This document shows positions 1 through 9,619 of a stretch of DNA of 64,000 bases, one piece after another. Source of the stretch: Lactifluus volemus (taxonomy: Eukaryota; Basidiomycota; Agaricomycetes; Russulales; Russulaceae); contig WTXI01000071.1 of assembly GCA_022376515.1 (NCBI GenBank), forward strand, positions 1 to 64,000. Reading direction: 5' to 3'. The notes under the pieces were generated by a model, which searched no databases, was not told the DNA's origin, and saw nothing but the letters and a program-made list of their open reading frames with translations. The translations under genes and the position numbers were made by a program. The number at the start of each line of letters is the position of its first letter. The stretch's first letter is position 1.

Positions 1-1152
1 AGATCCATCAGCTAGGCGAATGGGGATCCTGTGGGGCACCAAATTCCGCAGCCAATGACGGTTGAATGTCATATGAGCTGAGGTGCCAGTGTCTGCATTC
101 CAGGAGGTGTGAGAATGAGGAATGGGTGTGGCAGAGAAGAGAGCACTTGCAGAGGCAATGGAAGCGTTCTGAGGCGTAGCAGGAGCGGACTGAGAGTCAG
201 TGGACGCAGGGGCAGCAGTAGAGGGCAAGGGAGAGCCAAATTGACGAGTCAACTTCTCCTTGAGGAAGCATTTGGCCTCAATATGGCCAAGGTGAGAGCA
301 GAAGTCACATTTGGGGCGAGTGGAGGCCCTATTCTGTGAGTTTTGAGGAGAGGTGGATTGGGAAGGAAGTGAGGACACCTGGGAAGGCTTGGAGGACGAT
401 CTGGGCGCAGTAGATGATGCAGAGAAGGCAGAGGTGGTCCCAGAGAGGTTTGAACGTGTCTGATCCATGTTTCTGAGTGACTGGATGACAGATGGCTTGT
501 CAAACTTGTCCAGGACAGAGATAGTGCGCACAACGTCGTCAAAGGAGTGTGGGAGCGCCCTAATGATGGCCATGACTGCCAGTTCATCATAGAGGTCGTC
601 CATAGTGAAGGAAGAGGGGGAAAGAGACTTGATGACCCTGATGTGCTCATCCACCTTGTTGATGAGGGAGTCTAGGGGCTCTGAGTCATCTTTCTGGATG
701 GAAAGGAGGGTGTGGTAGGCATTGAAGCGAGGGGCAGTCCTCTGTTGGATGAAGGAGGCCTTCAGAACGTCCCAAATCTTGATAGGATTGTCCTCACAGT
801 CCCTAATGAGCACCTTGACATCATGAGTCATAGCAGTCTTCAGCGCACCAGCAGCCCTCTCAGCCTTTATCTCCCATCTCTCCAACTTCTCCTCATCCAC
901 AGCAACAGCAGGGGCGATGACTTGGCCCTGGGAGTCTCTGACCTTGGGTTTTGGAGCTGGTTTTGTTTTGACTGGAGCTGTGAAGGGCCCTTGAGTCACA
1001 GAGGACCAAGGGGACTGCAGTGGAGAGAATGAGACTAAAGGCCCCAAAACTCCGTCCCCTGCAGTAAAGGCAAGCCTGACTAAGCATATACTAAATAAGG
1101 AAGGCAAATAGTCACAGAACCGTTGGGCTGACACTACAGTAGCCCAAATAAC
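1..1152 (-). CDS. Ty1/copia gag-protease, partial (runs off left edge)
   Basis: Read on the minus strand, one frame stays open from about 1317 to the window edge, more than 430 codons with no stop. It shows a copia-type gag domain, then a gag zinc knuckle CDFCSHLGHIEAKC (C-x2-C-x4-H-x4-C) near 270-311, then the copia protease active site WNADTGTSAHMT near 70-105. Reverse transcriptase and integrase would lie left of the window. No ATG occurs in this frame before the conserved gag region, and the upstream end is joined to a truncated gypsy-type LTR, so the true 5' end is probably lost. The lack of stops makes it the best-preserved retroelement frame here. Family placement rests on motifs. Confidence 0.75.
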
Positions 1153-1156
1153 ACAA

Positions 1157-1550
1157 CCACCAAGCTTCAGCAGCCTTATTAGGGCATGTAGGAGGGTAGG
1201 AGAAGAGGGGAGAAGAAGGAGAGGAGAGTTCTGTTTATTTAGGAGAGTGAAATAAGTCGATTGGAGTTAAAGCCAAAGCTGGGGTATGAGCTACCAGCTG
1301 AGGCCTACTTATACAAGTTATGCTAATTGTTGTACCAAACTGGGATAGACAATAAGCAAGGAGCAAGAACAATAGTGATTGAAAGACAATAGCAACTTGA
1401 GACAATAACACTGGACAAAACAAGATGAACAATAGGAACAGGGAACAATAGAACAGTCAGCATAATAGGAACGTGTGGAAAGGGATGTCATCAGAGATGA
1501 GTAAGCAGTTAGGGAAGCATAGGGTCCAACTTGTCCTGCATTCCGTAACA
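1157..1550 (-). repeat. Truncated gypsy-family LTR
   Basis: On the minus strand this starts with TGTTACGGAATGCAGGACAA at 1550 and matches the first three quarters of the LTRs at 9094, 15643 and 18173. The match stops after GGTGGTTGTG near 1156, where the sequence passes into the copia leader and gag. The last 120 or so bases of the LTR are missing. It is closest to the solo LTR at 15643. Confidence 0.75.
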
Positions 1551-2440
1551 GGACGTGTTGAGATTGGTGTTTCTGGCCCGGTGGCATACACAGAGGAGGT
1601 GGTGGTGGTGAAGGTGGGGAGGCAGCAGAGGCAGAGGCGGCAGTGGTGGTAGAGGCATAGGAGGCAGAGATAGAGGCAGAGGAAGCAGAGGGCAGAGGGA
1701 GAGGAGGGAGAAGAAGTGTCATCAGAGCGCATGGGGTGGGGTGGGTGGCATTCCAAGGCGTTAGGGTGGGTAGATCCATAGATGCAAGGAATATGACAAA
1801 TTAGAAAAAAACATGAGTGTTAGAAATGGAAAGAAACAAAGTCACGACGCACCCAGGCTGTGCTTATAGACAATGGCATTGCAGCGGCATGAAGAACACA
1901 CTGCTACTGTTGCAGTGATGGCAGCAGGGATGGGGTTCCAGAGGATAAAACATAGTGATGACAGAGGCAGAAGAGGCAACATAGGTGATGAATGTAGCGA
2001 CGAGTTGACAATGTTGAGGCAATGAGAGGGAGGGAGTGTTGAAAACGAGGCACATCAACATTGTGCCAACAAGAATGTGCATGTGATTTGTGCATTGGCA
2101 TGACTTAGTGAAATTTTCATAAATTATGACTTGCAAACTTTTTCAGACAGATTAGTTAAATTATGTTTTTTTTGCTTAACACAATTAAAAGCCCCTTAAA
2201 TTTTCATTAGTTACTTAAATATGTTGAGTGTGCTTAATGTTGTGCTGAGCATACTGAGCATGCTTAATGCCAGTCTTAATTGTGCTGAGCATGTTGAGCC
2301 TGCTTAAGTTGCTTAATTGCACTTAAACAAAATTTTCATTAAGCAAATTTAAGCAAAAAAGTAAATTTAAGACCATTAAGACCACTAATCACCATTAAGC
2401 AACATGAACAATTGCTGATGTGAGGTATTATGGATTAAGC
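1551..2440 (-). repeat. Copy of the TTAAGCA-rich non-autonomous element
   Basis: The minus strand resembles the element at 8182-9093. It has a subterminal stretch full of TTAAGCA/TGCTTAA units (about 2160-2410), then a tract reading GTTTGCAAG...TTATGAAAATTTT, then a shared block around GCACAATGTTGAT, then simple TCTGCC-type repeats into which the LTR ending at 1550 has inserted. The outer end near 2430 (GCTGATGTGA) is only a degenerate match to the CCTGATG terminus of the better copy. No protein-coding capacity is evident. Confidence 0.55.
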
Positions 2441-3291
2441 TTTGCAATTAACTAACAAACCCCAGTGTTCACAGGTAGATGAGATGACAATTCACTCATC
2501 TAGAGGCACCAAGATAGTTCTAGTATGCAACCTCACCACTGCTTCTCAAAGAGAGAACAGAAAGAAGTCATAGTTCATCTGTACTTCTGTGTCTGTAAGT
2601 GCTCTAGCCCTGTTGTGGTGGTTCACTATCCATATCTTGTATCTACAGTATCTGCCAATATGGCTTTCCAAAGCCCCTTTGTTCATCTGCTGCCTTTTGA
2701 TCAGCTACTGTTTTTCAAATCTTGTCTGGTCTGCAGAGAAACACCTGGCCTGCATCCTTCCCTTGTGAATTACCTAATTTATCCTTTGGTCTAATGTGTA
2801 GTTAGTGTAGTGTGATTGGCACCAGACTGCCTTTTCTTTTATCATTCTATCACATCATAACTTCGCTTCCTTTAATATAGGGTTTTAAGTAATATGGGAT
2901 GAGAATGTTGGTCATTTCATGGCCACACAGGTACATTTGGTATGGTCTTTGACTCACCTAATGACACCCCACATCAAATTGTAATACATCATTGGGCTTC
3001 AAACTGAACATCTCTCTCTCAGGCCCCTTATGAGGTCACAGTATGGGGCTTGGTAATGTTGTATTTTGACAATTTTTGACCAGCCCTAAAGTGGCTGTGC
3101 ATGGACCACTCATGTCAATGATTGTGCCCCTCGTAGTTTACACTTTTTCATATGCTTACTCCCTTACTTGGGTCTCCACTACTCTACTTCAACGTTTTCG
3201 AGTAACTTCCACTCCACAACACTTTTCACATGGTACTTGTTGAACTAGAGGTACATAAGCGCTTTCTGCGCACACTTTTTGTTTTCCCTCA
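2441..3291. other. No recognised feature
   Basis: AT-rich sequence with scattered short frames, the longest 89 codons at 2525-2794 on the plus strand. None has a recognisable domain or intron signals that join it to another frame. Probably decayed repeat. Confidence 0.5.
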
Positions 3292-3449
3292 GCAATTAAT
3301 TCTTCTTGCTGAGGTGAGTTACTTTTTAGTCATTTACCTTTTCTTGTAGCACAAGTCTGACGCTTCTCGACTAGTACCTCATTGTAACAGGTTAGCTACA
3401 AGAACTAGTAGCAATTAATTCTTCTTGCTGAGTACCTCATTGTAACAGG
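3292..3449 (+). repeat. Dispersed repeat with internal direct repeats
   Basis: GCAATTAATTCTTCTTGCTGAG occurs at 3292-3313 and again at 3411-3432. TACCTCATTGTAACAGG occurs at 3375-3391 and again at 3433-3449. The central block starting CACAAGTCTGACGCTTCTC (3350) recurs at 19522-19613 with a few differences, and a short trace of it is present near 38,610. Its class is unknown. Confidence 0.65.
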
Positions 3450-4142
3450 TAAATGGGAAGGAGAACATTCTCAGTTTCAACCTACTTTTTCTTCAACCCC
3501 CATAATATTGCCATTATCTATTACAAGGAAAGGTAGATTTTTACCATTAGCTAGCCTGAATTTTGACATCACAGCCAAATCGTTATGTCAAGATTACCCC
3601 CTCACAGTGTTATCATGTGTTTTTGATTTTAGTGCTATTGTATTTGACATTCACAATAAGATTGTTTAGAGTGTATTTCAATTGTAATATAGTCTATTTC
3701 TAAATACTGTGTGAGTGCCATGTGTGTAACATAATTCCTCCAATTATCCAGGTGCATGCCAGTATGCTATATAGTGTAAACTGTGAATGGCCCTGTGTGG
3801 TGCTTGAGGCAATGGATGGTGGCACGCAAAAGAGTGATGATAGTTAAGAACCTGGGTACAAGTTGTCAATACCCCTAAAAAAAGTGAGTCAGTGACACAC
3901 ATCAGTTTAAATGTCTTTCCCTTCTTCCTAGCTCAGAAGACAGGCATGTATAGGTGTGGGTGGGAACACAGATGTGAATGTGAATGTGTGTATCTTAATG
4001 GGTGAAGAGGACCACATGATTGCAGCCTTTTAAGCCCTGGATAACAGGTGTGGGGTTGCCAGAGGGGAGTTTAGAGAAGGTGATATAGAATTGAGAGAGG
4101 TAGTTGCTATTCCTCCAGCTTTTATCTTTGATCATATCTCTG
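3450..4142. other. No recognised feature
   Basis: Non-coding AT-rich sequence with no frame above background, no terminal repeats and no tRNA-like structure noticed. Probably old repeat material. Confidence 0.5.
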
Positions 4143-4180
4143 CATCTAATACACTTTAAGGCCAGATGGGTTTTCCTGAT
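4143..4180 (+). repeat. Single arm fragment of the CATCAGG palindromic MITE
   Basis: The sequence from GCATCTAATACACTTTAAGG to TTTTCCTGATG equals one outer arm of the MITE at 7361-7722. Its partner arm is absent, so this is a truncated or half-deleted copy. Confidence 0.7.
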
Positions 4181-4231
4181 GTGAGTGAAGCCTTTAAAGA
4201 CTTGTGTGGATCATGCCATAGCAAGGTCTTC

Positions 4232-4516
4232 TGTTACGGTTATGCAGGCTGGGCAGTCCATTTTTGCCTTTATTTTCTGTCTATTTTTCATCTTGTGTTA
4301 TGATCTTGATCCCCACTTCCTTAGCCTGCCCCCTACTTCATTTCTAGGGGCTGTGCATTGTTCTTTTAAGTGTGTTTGACTTAGATATCTTGACTCAGTT
4401 CTTGAGTTATCAGAAATGACTCAGATACTTAGTTAATAGTTCTGACTACATGTTTCTCTTGCAGAATAGTTGGCTAGCCCTCTGTATGCATAAATAGGGT
4501 TCTGTGAACATTGCAA
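4232..4516 (+). repeat. Truncated copia-type LTR (family A)
   Basis: It begins TGTTACGGTTATGCAGG and runs through the same landmarks as the copies at 5006 and 35004: GGGGCTGTGCATTG, several GACTCA/TGAGTC units, and a TATA-like GTATGCATAAATAGGG. Similarity ends shortly after the TATA-like box, so only the 5' half of the LTR is left. Confidence 0.7.
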
Positions 4517-4840
4517 AAACCTTCCTAAATAGAGATTGATTCTCAATTGAGTTCTAGTTGGATCATCTAGGGATATTTAAGATTATCTAGGTATTGTTAG
4601 TTTAATCTTAGATTATCTCAGAATTGTAAAGACTATCTAGGCATTGTATGGCTAAAAAGTTATTACAATAACTTGCAATGCCTTGTAATACCATTTTATA
4701 AATGATTAAATAATAAAAACTCAGATTTAATTTTAATTTGCAAGCTATTCTTGTAAATCCATAAGACAATAAGGGAAATACAAGTAAGAATTTCTCACAG
4801 TTGCTCATATAATCAACTCTTATAAGCTCACAAATGCAGA
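4517..4840. other. No recognised feature
   Basis: AT-rich DNA with tandem-like TCTAGG and GATTATCT units around 4565-4640. No coding signal was seen. Confidence 0.4.
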
Positions 4841-4845
4841 CTTGG

Positions 4846-4914
4846 CTATCTCAGGATTTGAACTCTTAGACTCAGGATGATCACACAGTACATATACCAT
4901 TTCACCATAGCAGT
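4846..4914 (-). repeat. tRNA-like sequence, candidate SINE head
   Basis: On the minus strand an A box (TGGTGAAATGG, 4907-4897) is followed after 32 bases by a B box (AGTTCAAATCC, 4864-4854). That is the spacing of an RNA polymerase III promoter in a tRNA gene. The T stem and acceptor stem do not pair well, so it is not a functional tRNA. A tRNA-derived SINE or a decayed tRNA pseudogene would explain it. No clear tail or second copy was found in the window. Confidence 0.4.
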
Positions 4915-5005
4915 TCATAACCTATAAACAGGTATGTATTACACAACACAACTAGCTATACTGCCATTGTCTTCCATTTACTAGTCAGTAAGCAACCCTC
5001 AAGTT

Positions 5006-6060
5006 TGTTACAGTTATGTGGGTGGGGCAGCCCATCTCTTGCTATTTTTCATCTATTTTTCATCTTGTGTTACAATTTTGATTCCCACTTTCTTGGCCAG
5101 CCCCCTATTTTGCTTCTAGGGGCTGTGCATTGCTCTTTTAGACGTGGTTTGACTCAGACATCTTGACTTAGCTCCTGAGTCAGTTCTTGAGTTATCAGAA
5201 CTGACTCAGGTAGTGTCGGTTATGGGTTGAGGGGATGACTATATGTGAGGGGGAAGCAGGGCAAACATGGAGACAACAATGAGGGAATGAGGGGGTCAGA
5301 TTCGATACATTCAATTGGAGCACTTTGGCTCATATTTAATACAAGTATACTATTTTGTTTTGTACTATTTTCAAGAGGAGAAAGTGGAGAGAATATAATC
5401 ACAAGCTTAAAATGAACAAAACGCGAAAAACACTCGAGAAATCGAGTAGAGACTACTACATCACCAGAAAGTAGGGTAATGCCCTTTTGAGGGCAATGTG
5501 CGCAGCTGCGCTCATTTTCAAAAGAAAGATTACGACAAATGAGGAGACTAGAGATCACCAGATAACGTTATGACAAACGCCCATGCTCGTTTCATATTAT
5601 ACAAGAGACCTTGAAATTTTTAAAGGAACATTAGTGGTTTGCATAAAAACAAATTGAGACGCGCCCCAATTGACTTTTCACACGATTAATGTGCTGTTCT
5701 CATGACTTGCATCGGCGCATTCATGTCGCGGTTGATTGATGGGGTCGGTGGTGTGGTCGTAATTGAGATTGCGACTGCTGTAATCGATATTATAACATCA
5801 GGTACTTAGTCAAGGACTCTGACTACATATACCTCTTGTAGGATAGTTGGCTAGCCCTTCTGTATGCATAAATAGGGCTCTGTGGATGAGCTAAAGCCCC
5901 AGCTTCAGCTTTATCCAGAATTGCAGTTCATTGTTCATTGCTCACACTCACATCACATCTTCCCCCTCTACTTGTTCATCCCCTTTTTGTACTTTTAGTT
6001 AAGGTACCTTCATGCCACCATCAGATATCTGTTTACCTGTTTGTGCTGTTGTAAACAGTT
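5006..6060 (+). repeat. Copia-type LTR (family A), split by an insertion
   Basis: It begins TGTTACAGTTATGTGGG and follows the LTR at 35004 through the GACTCA-rich block. It is interrupted at 5213-5797 and then resumes with ACTTAGTCAAGG, the TATA-like GTATGCATAAATAGGG, and AAAGCCCCAGCTTCAGC. The 3' boundary near 6060 is approximate because the terminal ACA is not clear. Its orientation is opposite to the adjacent copia RNase H relic, so the two are probably different insertions. Confidence 0.65.
5213..5797. mobile_element. 585-bp insertion inside the copia LTR
   Basis: The host LTR sequence TCAGGTA appears at 5206-5212 and again at 5798-5804, flanking a block absent from the other LTR copies. 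The eighth base differs (G versus C), so the duplication could be 7 bp or a mutated 8 bp. The insert holds a 112-codon minus frame (5220-5558) that I do not recognise. Its end ATTATAACA resembles an LTR end, but a matching TGT start does not fit the duplication. Confidence 0.6.
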
Positions 6061-6339
6061 GCACAGACACCTTGAATCTTGTATGAACTCAAGGTGAAGG
6101 ATTTGTCTGATTCCTTCCCCTTTAGTTCACACAAACCTTAGTTCTGAAGTCAAAAATAAGACTCCAAGATTGGCAGAACAAAGGGAAATGTCGAGATCAT
6201 GTGCAAGGTAGGAAAAACAAGCAGAGAGAGTGCATACAACTCTGTTAGCCCTTCTTCCCTCTGATTTGAGATTTCCCAGCACTTTCCCACAAGCACTGTC
6301 AGGCCCTAAGTGATTCTGAGTCCAGTGATGTGATGTGCG

Positions 6340-7040
6340 ATCTTCCAAGCCAGGAGCACCTTCGTGAGTATGTCTGTGGTCATGTCATCTGTGGGGCAAT
6401 AGGTGATTAAGATCTCCTCTGCATTGATAACTTGTTAAATATAGTGATAACAGATATCAATGTGCTTGGTCCTGGCTTGGTAGTTGTCATCAGTAGCAAG
6501 TTTGAGGGCTGCCTGATTGTCACAGTAGATCATAATTGGATTTATGAGAGGAGTTAGCAACTCTCCTTTGAGGTAGCGAAGCCATGCTGCCTCTTTTGTG
6601 GCATGGGTTGCTACCATGTACTCTGCTTTCATGGTTGATAAGGTTACAATTTCTTGTTTTTGGGATCACCAGGAGATTGTCCCTCTATCAATAAGGAACG
6701 CATATCCAGAGATTGCATGGTGGTGTAGCTGTGATACGCTGTTCACATCTGTGTACCCCAGGAGGTCATGCTGCTCACTGCCATAAGTGAGTTTATGGTG
6801 CTGTGTGCCTGACAGGTAGCACAGGACGCACTTTACCGCATCCCAGTGCAGCTCCCCCAGATTATCAAGGAACTGCAAGAGTGTCGAGATTGCAAACGAG
6901 ATGTTAGAATGCGTGGTGACTGTGGTGTACATGAGGCTGCTAATCATCTCTTGATATGGCACCTTTCACATGTGGGCAGCCTCTGTTTCATTAGCAGGGC
7001 AATCATCCTTAAAGTAAGATGTGTTAGGAGTCATGGGTGA
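6340..7040 (-). pseudogene. Ty1/copia pol remnant (RNase H end)
   Basis: Minus-strand translation shows the C-terminal part of a copia polyprotein: PYQEMISSLMYTTV, then CDNQAALKLATDD and KHIDICYHYI, then a frame continuing through YCPTDDMTTDILTK. These are the usual landmarks between the RT and the end of RNase H. In-frame stops occur, for example after NETEAAHM and after CYHYI. Integrase, protease and gag are absent here, so this is a 5'-truncated dead copy. Confidence 0.8.
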
Positions 7041-7360
7041 ATTTTGGGCTTTGGCATCAGATATTAATCTTGATTATTAAGGTCATAAATGTACCTATCA
7101 AGGGAAGTGATTGATCAGATCAAATCAGACAAGATAGACAAGATCATCATATATCTAGAAAGGTCATAGATTAATATTTTTGGTGATGAATTACCACATG
7201 TTTTTCAGTGTGCTAATTTAATTGTAGGCCATTGATGTTCTTTTGAACAAGGTAAAATATAAAGATATCCATCAAAACCTTTTTGATGATATTAAATTGA
7301 AGAGATTATGAGACATCACTGAGTTTTTGAAAGTTCCCCACACTGTTCAAACTACACTTT
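7041..7360. other. No recognised feature
   Basis: AT-rich, non-coding, between the copia relic and the nested MITE. Nothing further was seen. Confidence 0.4.
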
Positions 7361-7722
7361 CATCAGAAAAACCCATCTGGCCTTAAAGTGTATTAGATGC
7401 TCTTTAAAGCTTACTTAAGTGTCTTATTGACAGTGGTAAGTAGAAGGATCTACTTTATCAGGAAAACCCATTTGGCCTTAAACTGTATTAGATGCTCCTT
7501 AAAGCTTACTTAAGATGTTGGTAAGTAGATCCTCAATGTTAGTAAGTTGAGGATCTACTTACTAACATCTTAAGTAAGCTTTAAAGAGCATCTAATACAG
7601 TTTAAGGCCAAATGGGTTTTCCTGATAAAGTAGCTCCTTCTACTTACCACTGTCAATAAGACACTTAAGTAAGCTTTAAAGAGCATCTAACACACTTTAA
7701 GGCCAGATGGGTTTTCCTGATG
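7361..7722. mobile_element. Palindromic foldback MITE (outer, split by a second MITE)
   Basis: The outer arms (7361-7455 and 7628-7722) are inverted copies of each other, beginning CATCAG(G)AAAACCCATCTGG and containing TAAAGCTTACTTAAG. The whole element can fold into a long hairpin. A related MITE has inserted at the centre. The flanks are TT on both sides rather than the TA seen at the cleaner copy at 23459. No coding capacity. Confidence 0.8.
7456..7627. mobile_element. Inner palindromic MITE
   Basis: A 172-bp near-perfect palindrome with ends TATCAGGAAAACCC and GGGTTTTCCTGATA, sitting at the symmetry centre of the outer MITE. It is very close in length and sequence to the copy at 23459-23630, so the inner copy is the later insertion. 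Confidence 0.8.
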
Positions 7723-8181
7723 TTGTGGCAAGAAAGTGCTGACACTCTCAGCAGTTCTTCCTATATATGAAGATCTGTTTGAAATGTTATGAGCATACAA
7801 AGTGATTTGTCCTCAGCTACTGCCTGCTATCTCTGTTTGCATTACAAAAATTGAGGAGTATGTTATGAAGTCTCGAAAAACATGAATTTATGCGTTAGCA
7901 ATGAGTAAGTTTTGATTTGGATACTATTTTAACTCAGTATCTTTTCTAATGGCTTGTCTTCCATTACTAGTCATAAACCCAATCACTAAGTTGAAATGAA
8001 TTGAAGAACATTGGACTACAGAGGAGTATCAAGCAGCTAAAAACTGGGTTCTTGAATCTGTGTGTGGTCTCAGACTTTCAACCACTGGGCCATTCACAAA
8101 TCACTGTTCTAGATGTTTGAACATCAAAAGGCCAATCACACCCCATCTACTATAGTGTGGTGTCCCTTGAAGTTGAACCTA
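7723..8181. other. No recognised feature
   Basis: Non-coding sequence between the MITE and the next terminal-repeat element. No frame, repeat or RNA signal was recognised. Confidence 0.4.
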
Positions 8182-9093
8182 CATCAGGAAAATGTCATAT
8201 TTACTTATGCTAATTAATGGTGCTTACTTTGCTTAATGGTCTTAATTACTGTCTTCTGCTTAATAAAAATTTTCTGTTTTTTGGCTTAAGCACATTAAGC
8301 ACATTAATCACATTAATCCACACTCAGCACAACTAAGCAAATTTTATTATAACCAATAATGAAAATTAAGCAAACTTTAATCACACTAAGTAAACAAGTA
8401 GTTTAAGTAAACTAAGAGAATTTTAAGAAGCTTTTAATCATGCTAAGCAAATGGAAGTAATTTATGTAATTTAATTAAAAGTTTGAAAAATCTGCAAAGT
8501 TATGAAAATTTTACCAAGTCGCTCCCATGCACCAACCACATGCCTATTGTCTGTTCTTGTTTGCACAATGTTGATTTTTGTACTTATGATTTTTGTGCTC
8601 CATCATTGTATACTGCCTCTTCCGCCCCTCCCTCTGTCCCTCTCCGTCACCATCTCAGTATTGTCGCCTCCACTGTCATCACCACTTCTCATGCCACCAC
8701 ACATCTCAGCGTCCACAACTGTGTTTATCTATTAGCATCACATTGCCTCTTTTTTCTTTTCTTTTTTTTTTTTTTTTGTCTCTGCTGCCTCTGCCACGCC
8801 ATCACTCTGGGGTCTTCTTGGGCTGCGCCACATCCCTGTTTTCTCTTACCCACTGGCACTGCAGGGTGGTCCATGCTGTCAGCACCAACACCTTTTGCAC
8901 CTTCCCCTGGTATATCGTCATCATGCCTGCCCTGCCCCAATGAGTCTGACTATTCGTCTGCCTCCTCTGCCACCTCTTCCGCTGCCTCTTCTGCTGCTTT
9001 CTCTGCTGCCTCTTCCACTGCCTCTTCCTCCTCCTCTTCCGCCGCCTCTTCCACCTCTTCCACCACCTCCACCACCTCTTTCACCACCTCCTG

Positions 9094-9607
9094 TGTTACG
9101 GAATGCAGGACACGTTGGACCCTATGCTTCCATAATGACTTACTCATCTTGATGACATCCCTTTCTACACATTTCTTTTTGTGCTGACTGTTCTATTGTT
9201 TGGTCTTCCTAGTGTCCGTCCCGTTTAGTCCAGTGCTATTGTCTCGAGTCCCTATTGTCTCTGATCCTTATTGTCTTGACTGCACGTCTATTGTCTACCC
9301 CAGTTTGGTACAATAATTAGTGTAACTTGTATAAGTAGGCCTCAGCTGGTAACTTGTACCCCAGCTTCGGCTTTAACCTGAATCCACTAGCTTCACTCTC
9401 CTCTGAACTAGAACAGAACTCTTCTCTTTCCTCTCTTCTCTCTTACCCTTCTAAACACCCTAATAAGGCCCTTGAAGCTTGGCAGGTGTGCTATAACACC
9501 CCAGGACTCTGCGTGTCATTGCCCTGGTGCAACCCTTAGTCCTGGTCTTTGGAGAGACCAGAACAACTGAACCCTTGTTGGGACCTGGCCCCAGTGGAGC
9601 CGTAACA
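9094..9607 (+). repeat. 5' LTR of the gypsy element
   Basis: It starts TGTTACGGAATGCAGG and ends GGAGCCGTAACA, so TGTTACGG and CCGTAACA form an inverted terminal pair. It has the same length as the 3' LTR and differs from it at scattered positions. No convincing tRNA primer-binding site was recognised just after it. Confidence 0.92.
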
Positions 9608-9619
9608 AAAGCCAAAGCT

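Noticed and set aside
249..650. 133-codon minus-strand frame
   Set aside because: An alternative frame of the copia gag region; the zinc knuckle and protease motif lie in a different, longer frame.
4846..4914. Functional tRNA gene
   Set aside because: A and B boxes are present but the acceptor and T stems do not pair.
8483..9187. 234-codon plus-strand frame rich in Ser, Ala and Thr
   Set aside because: It is translation of TCTTCC/GCTGCC simple repeats and runs into the gypsy LTR; it has no domain.
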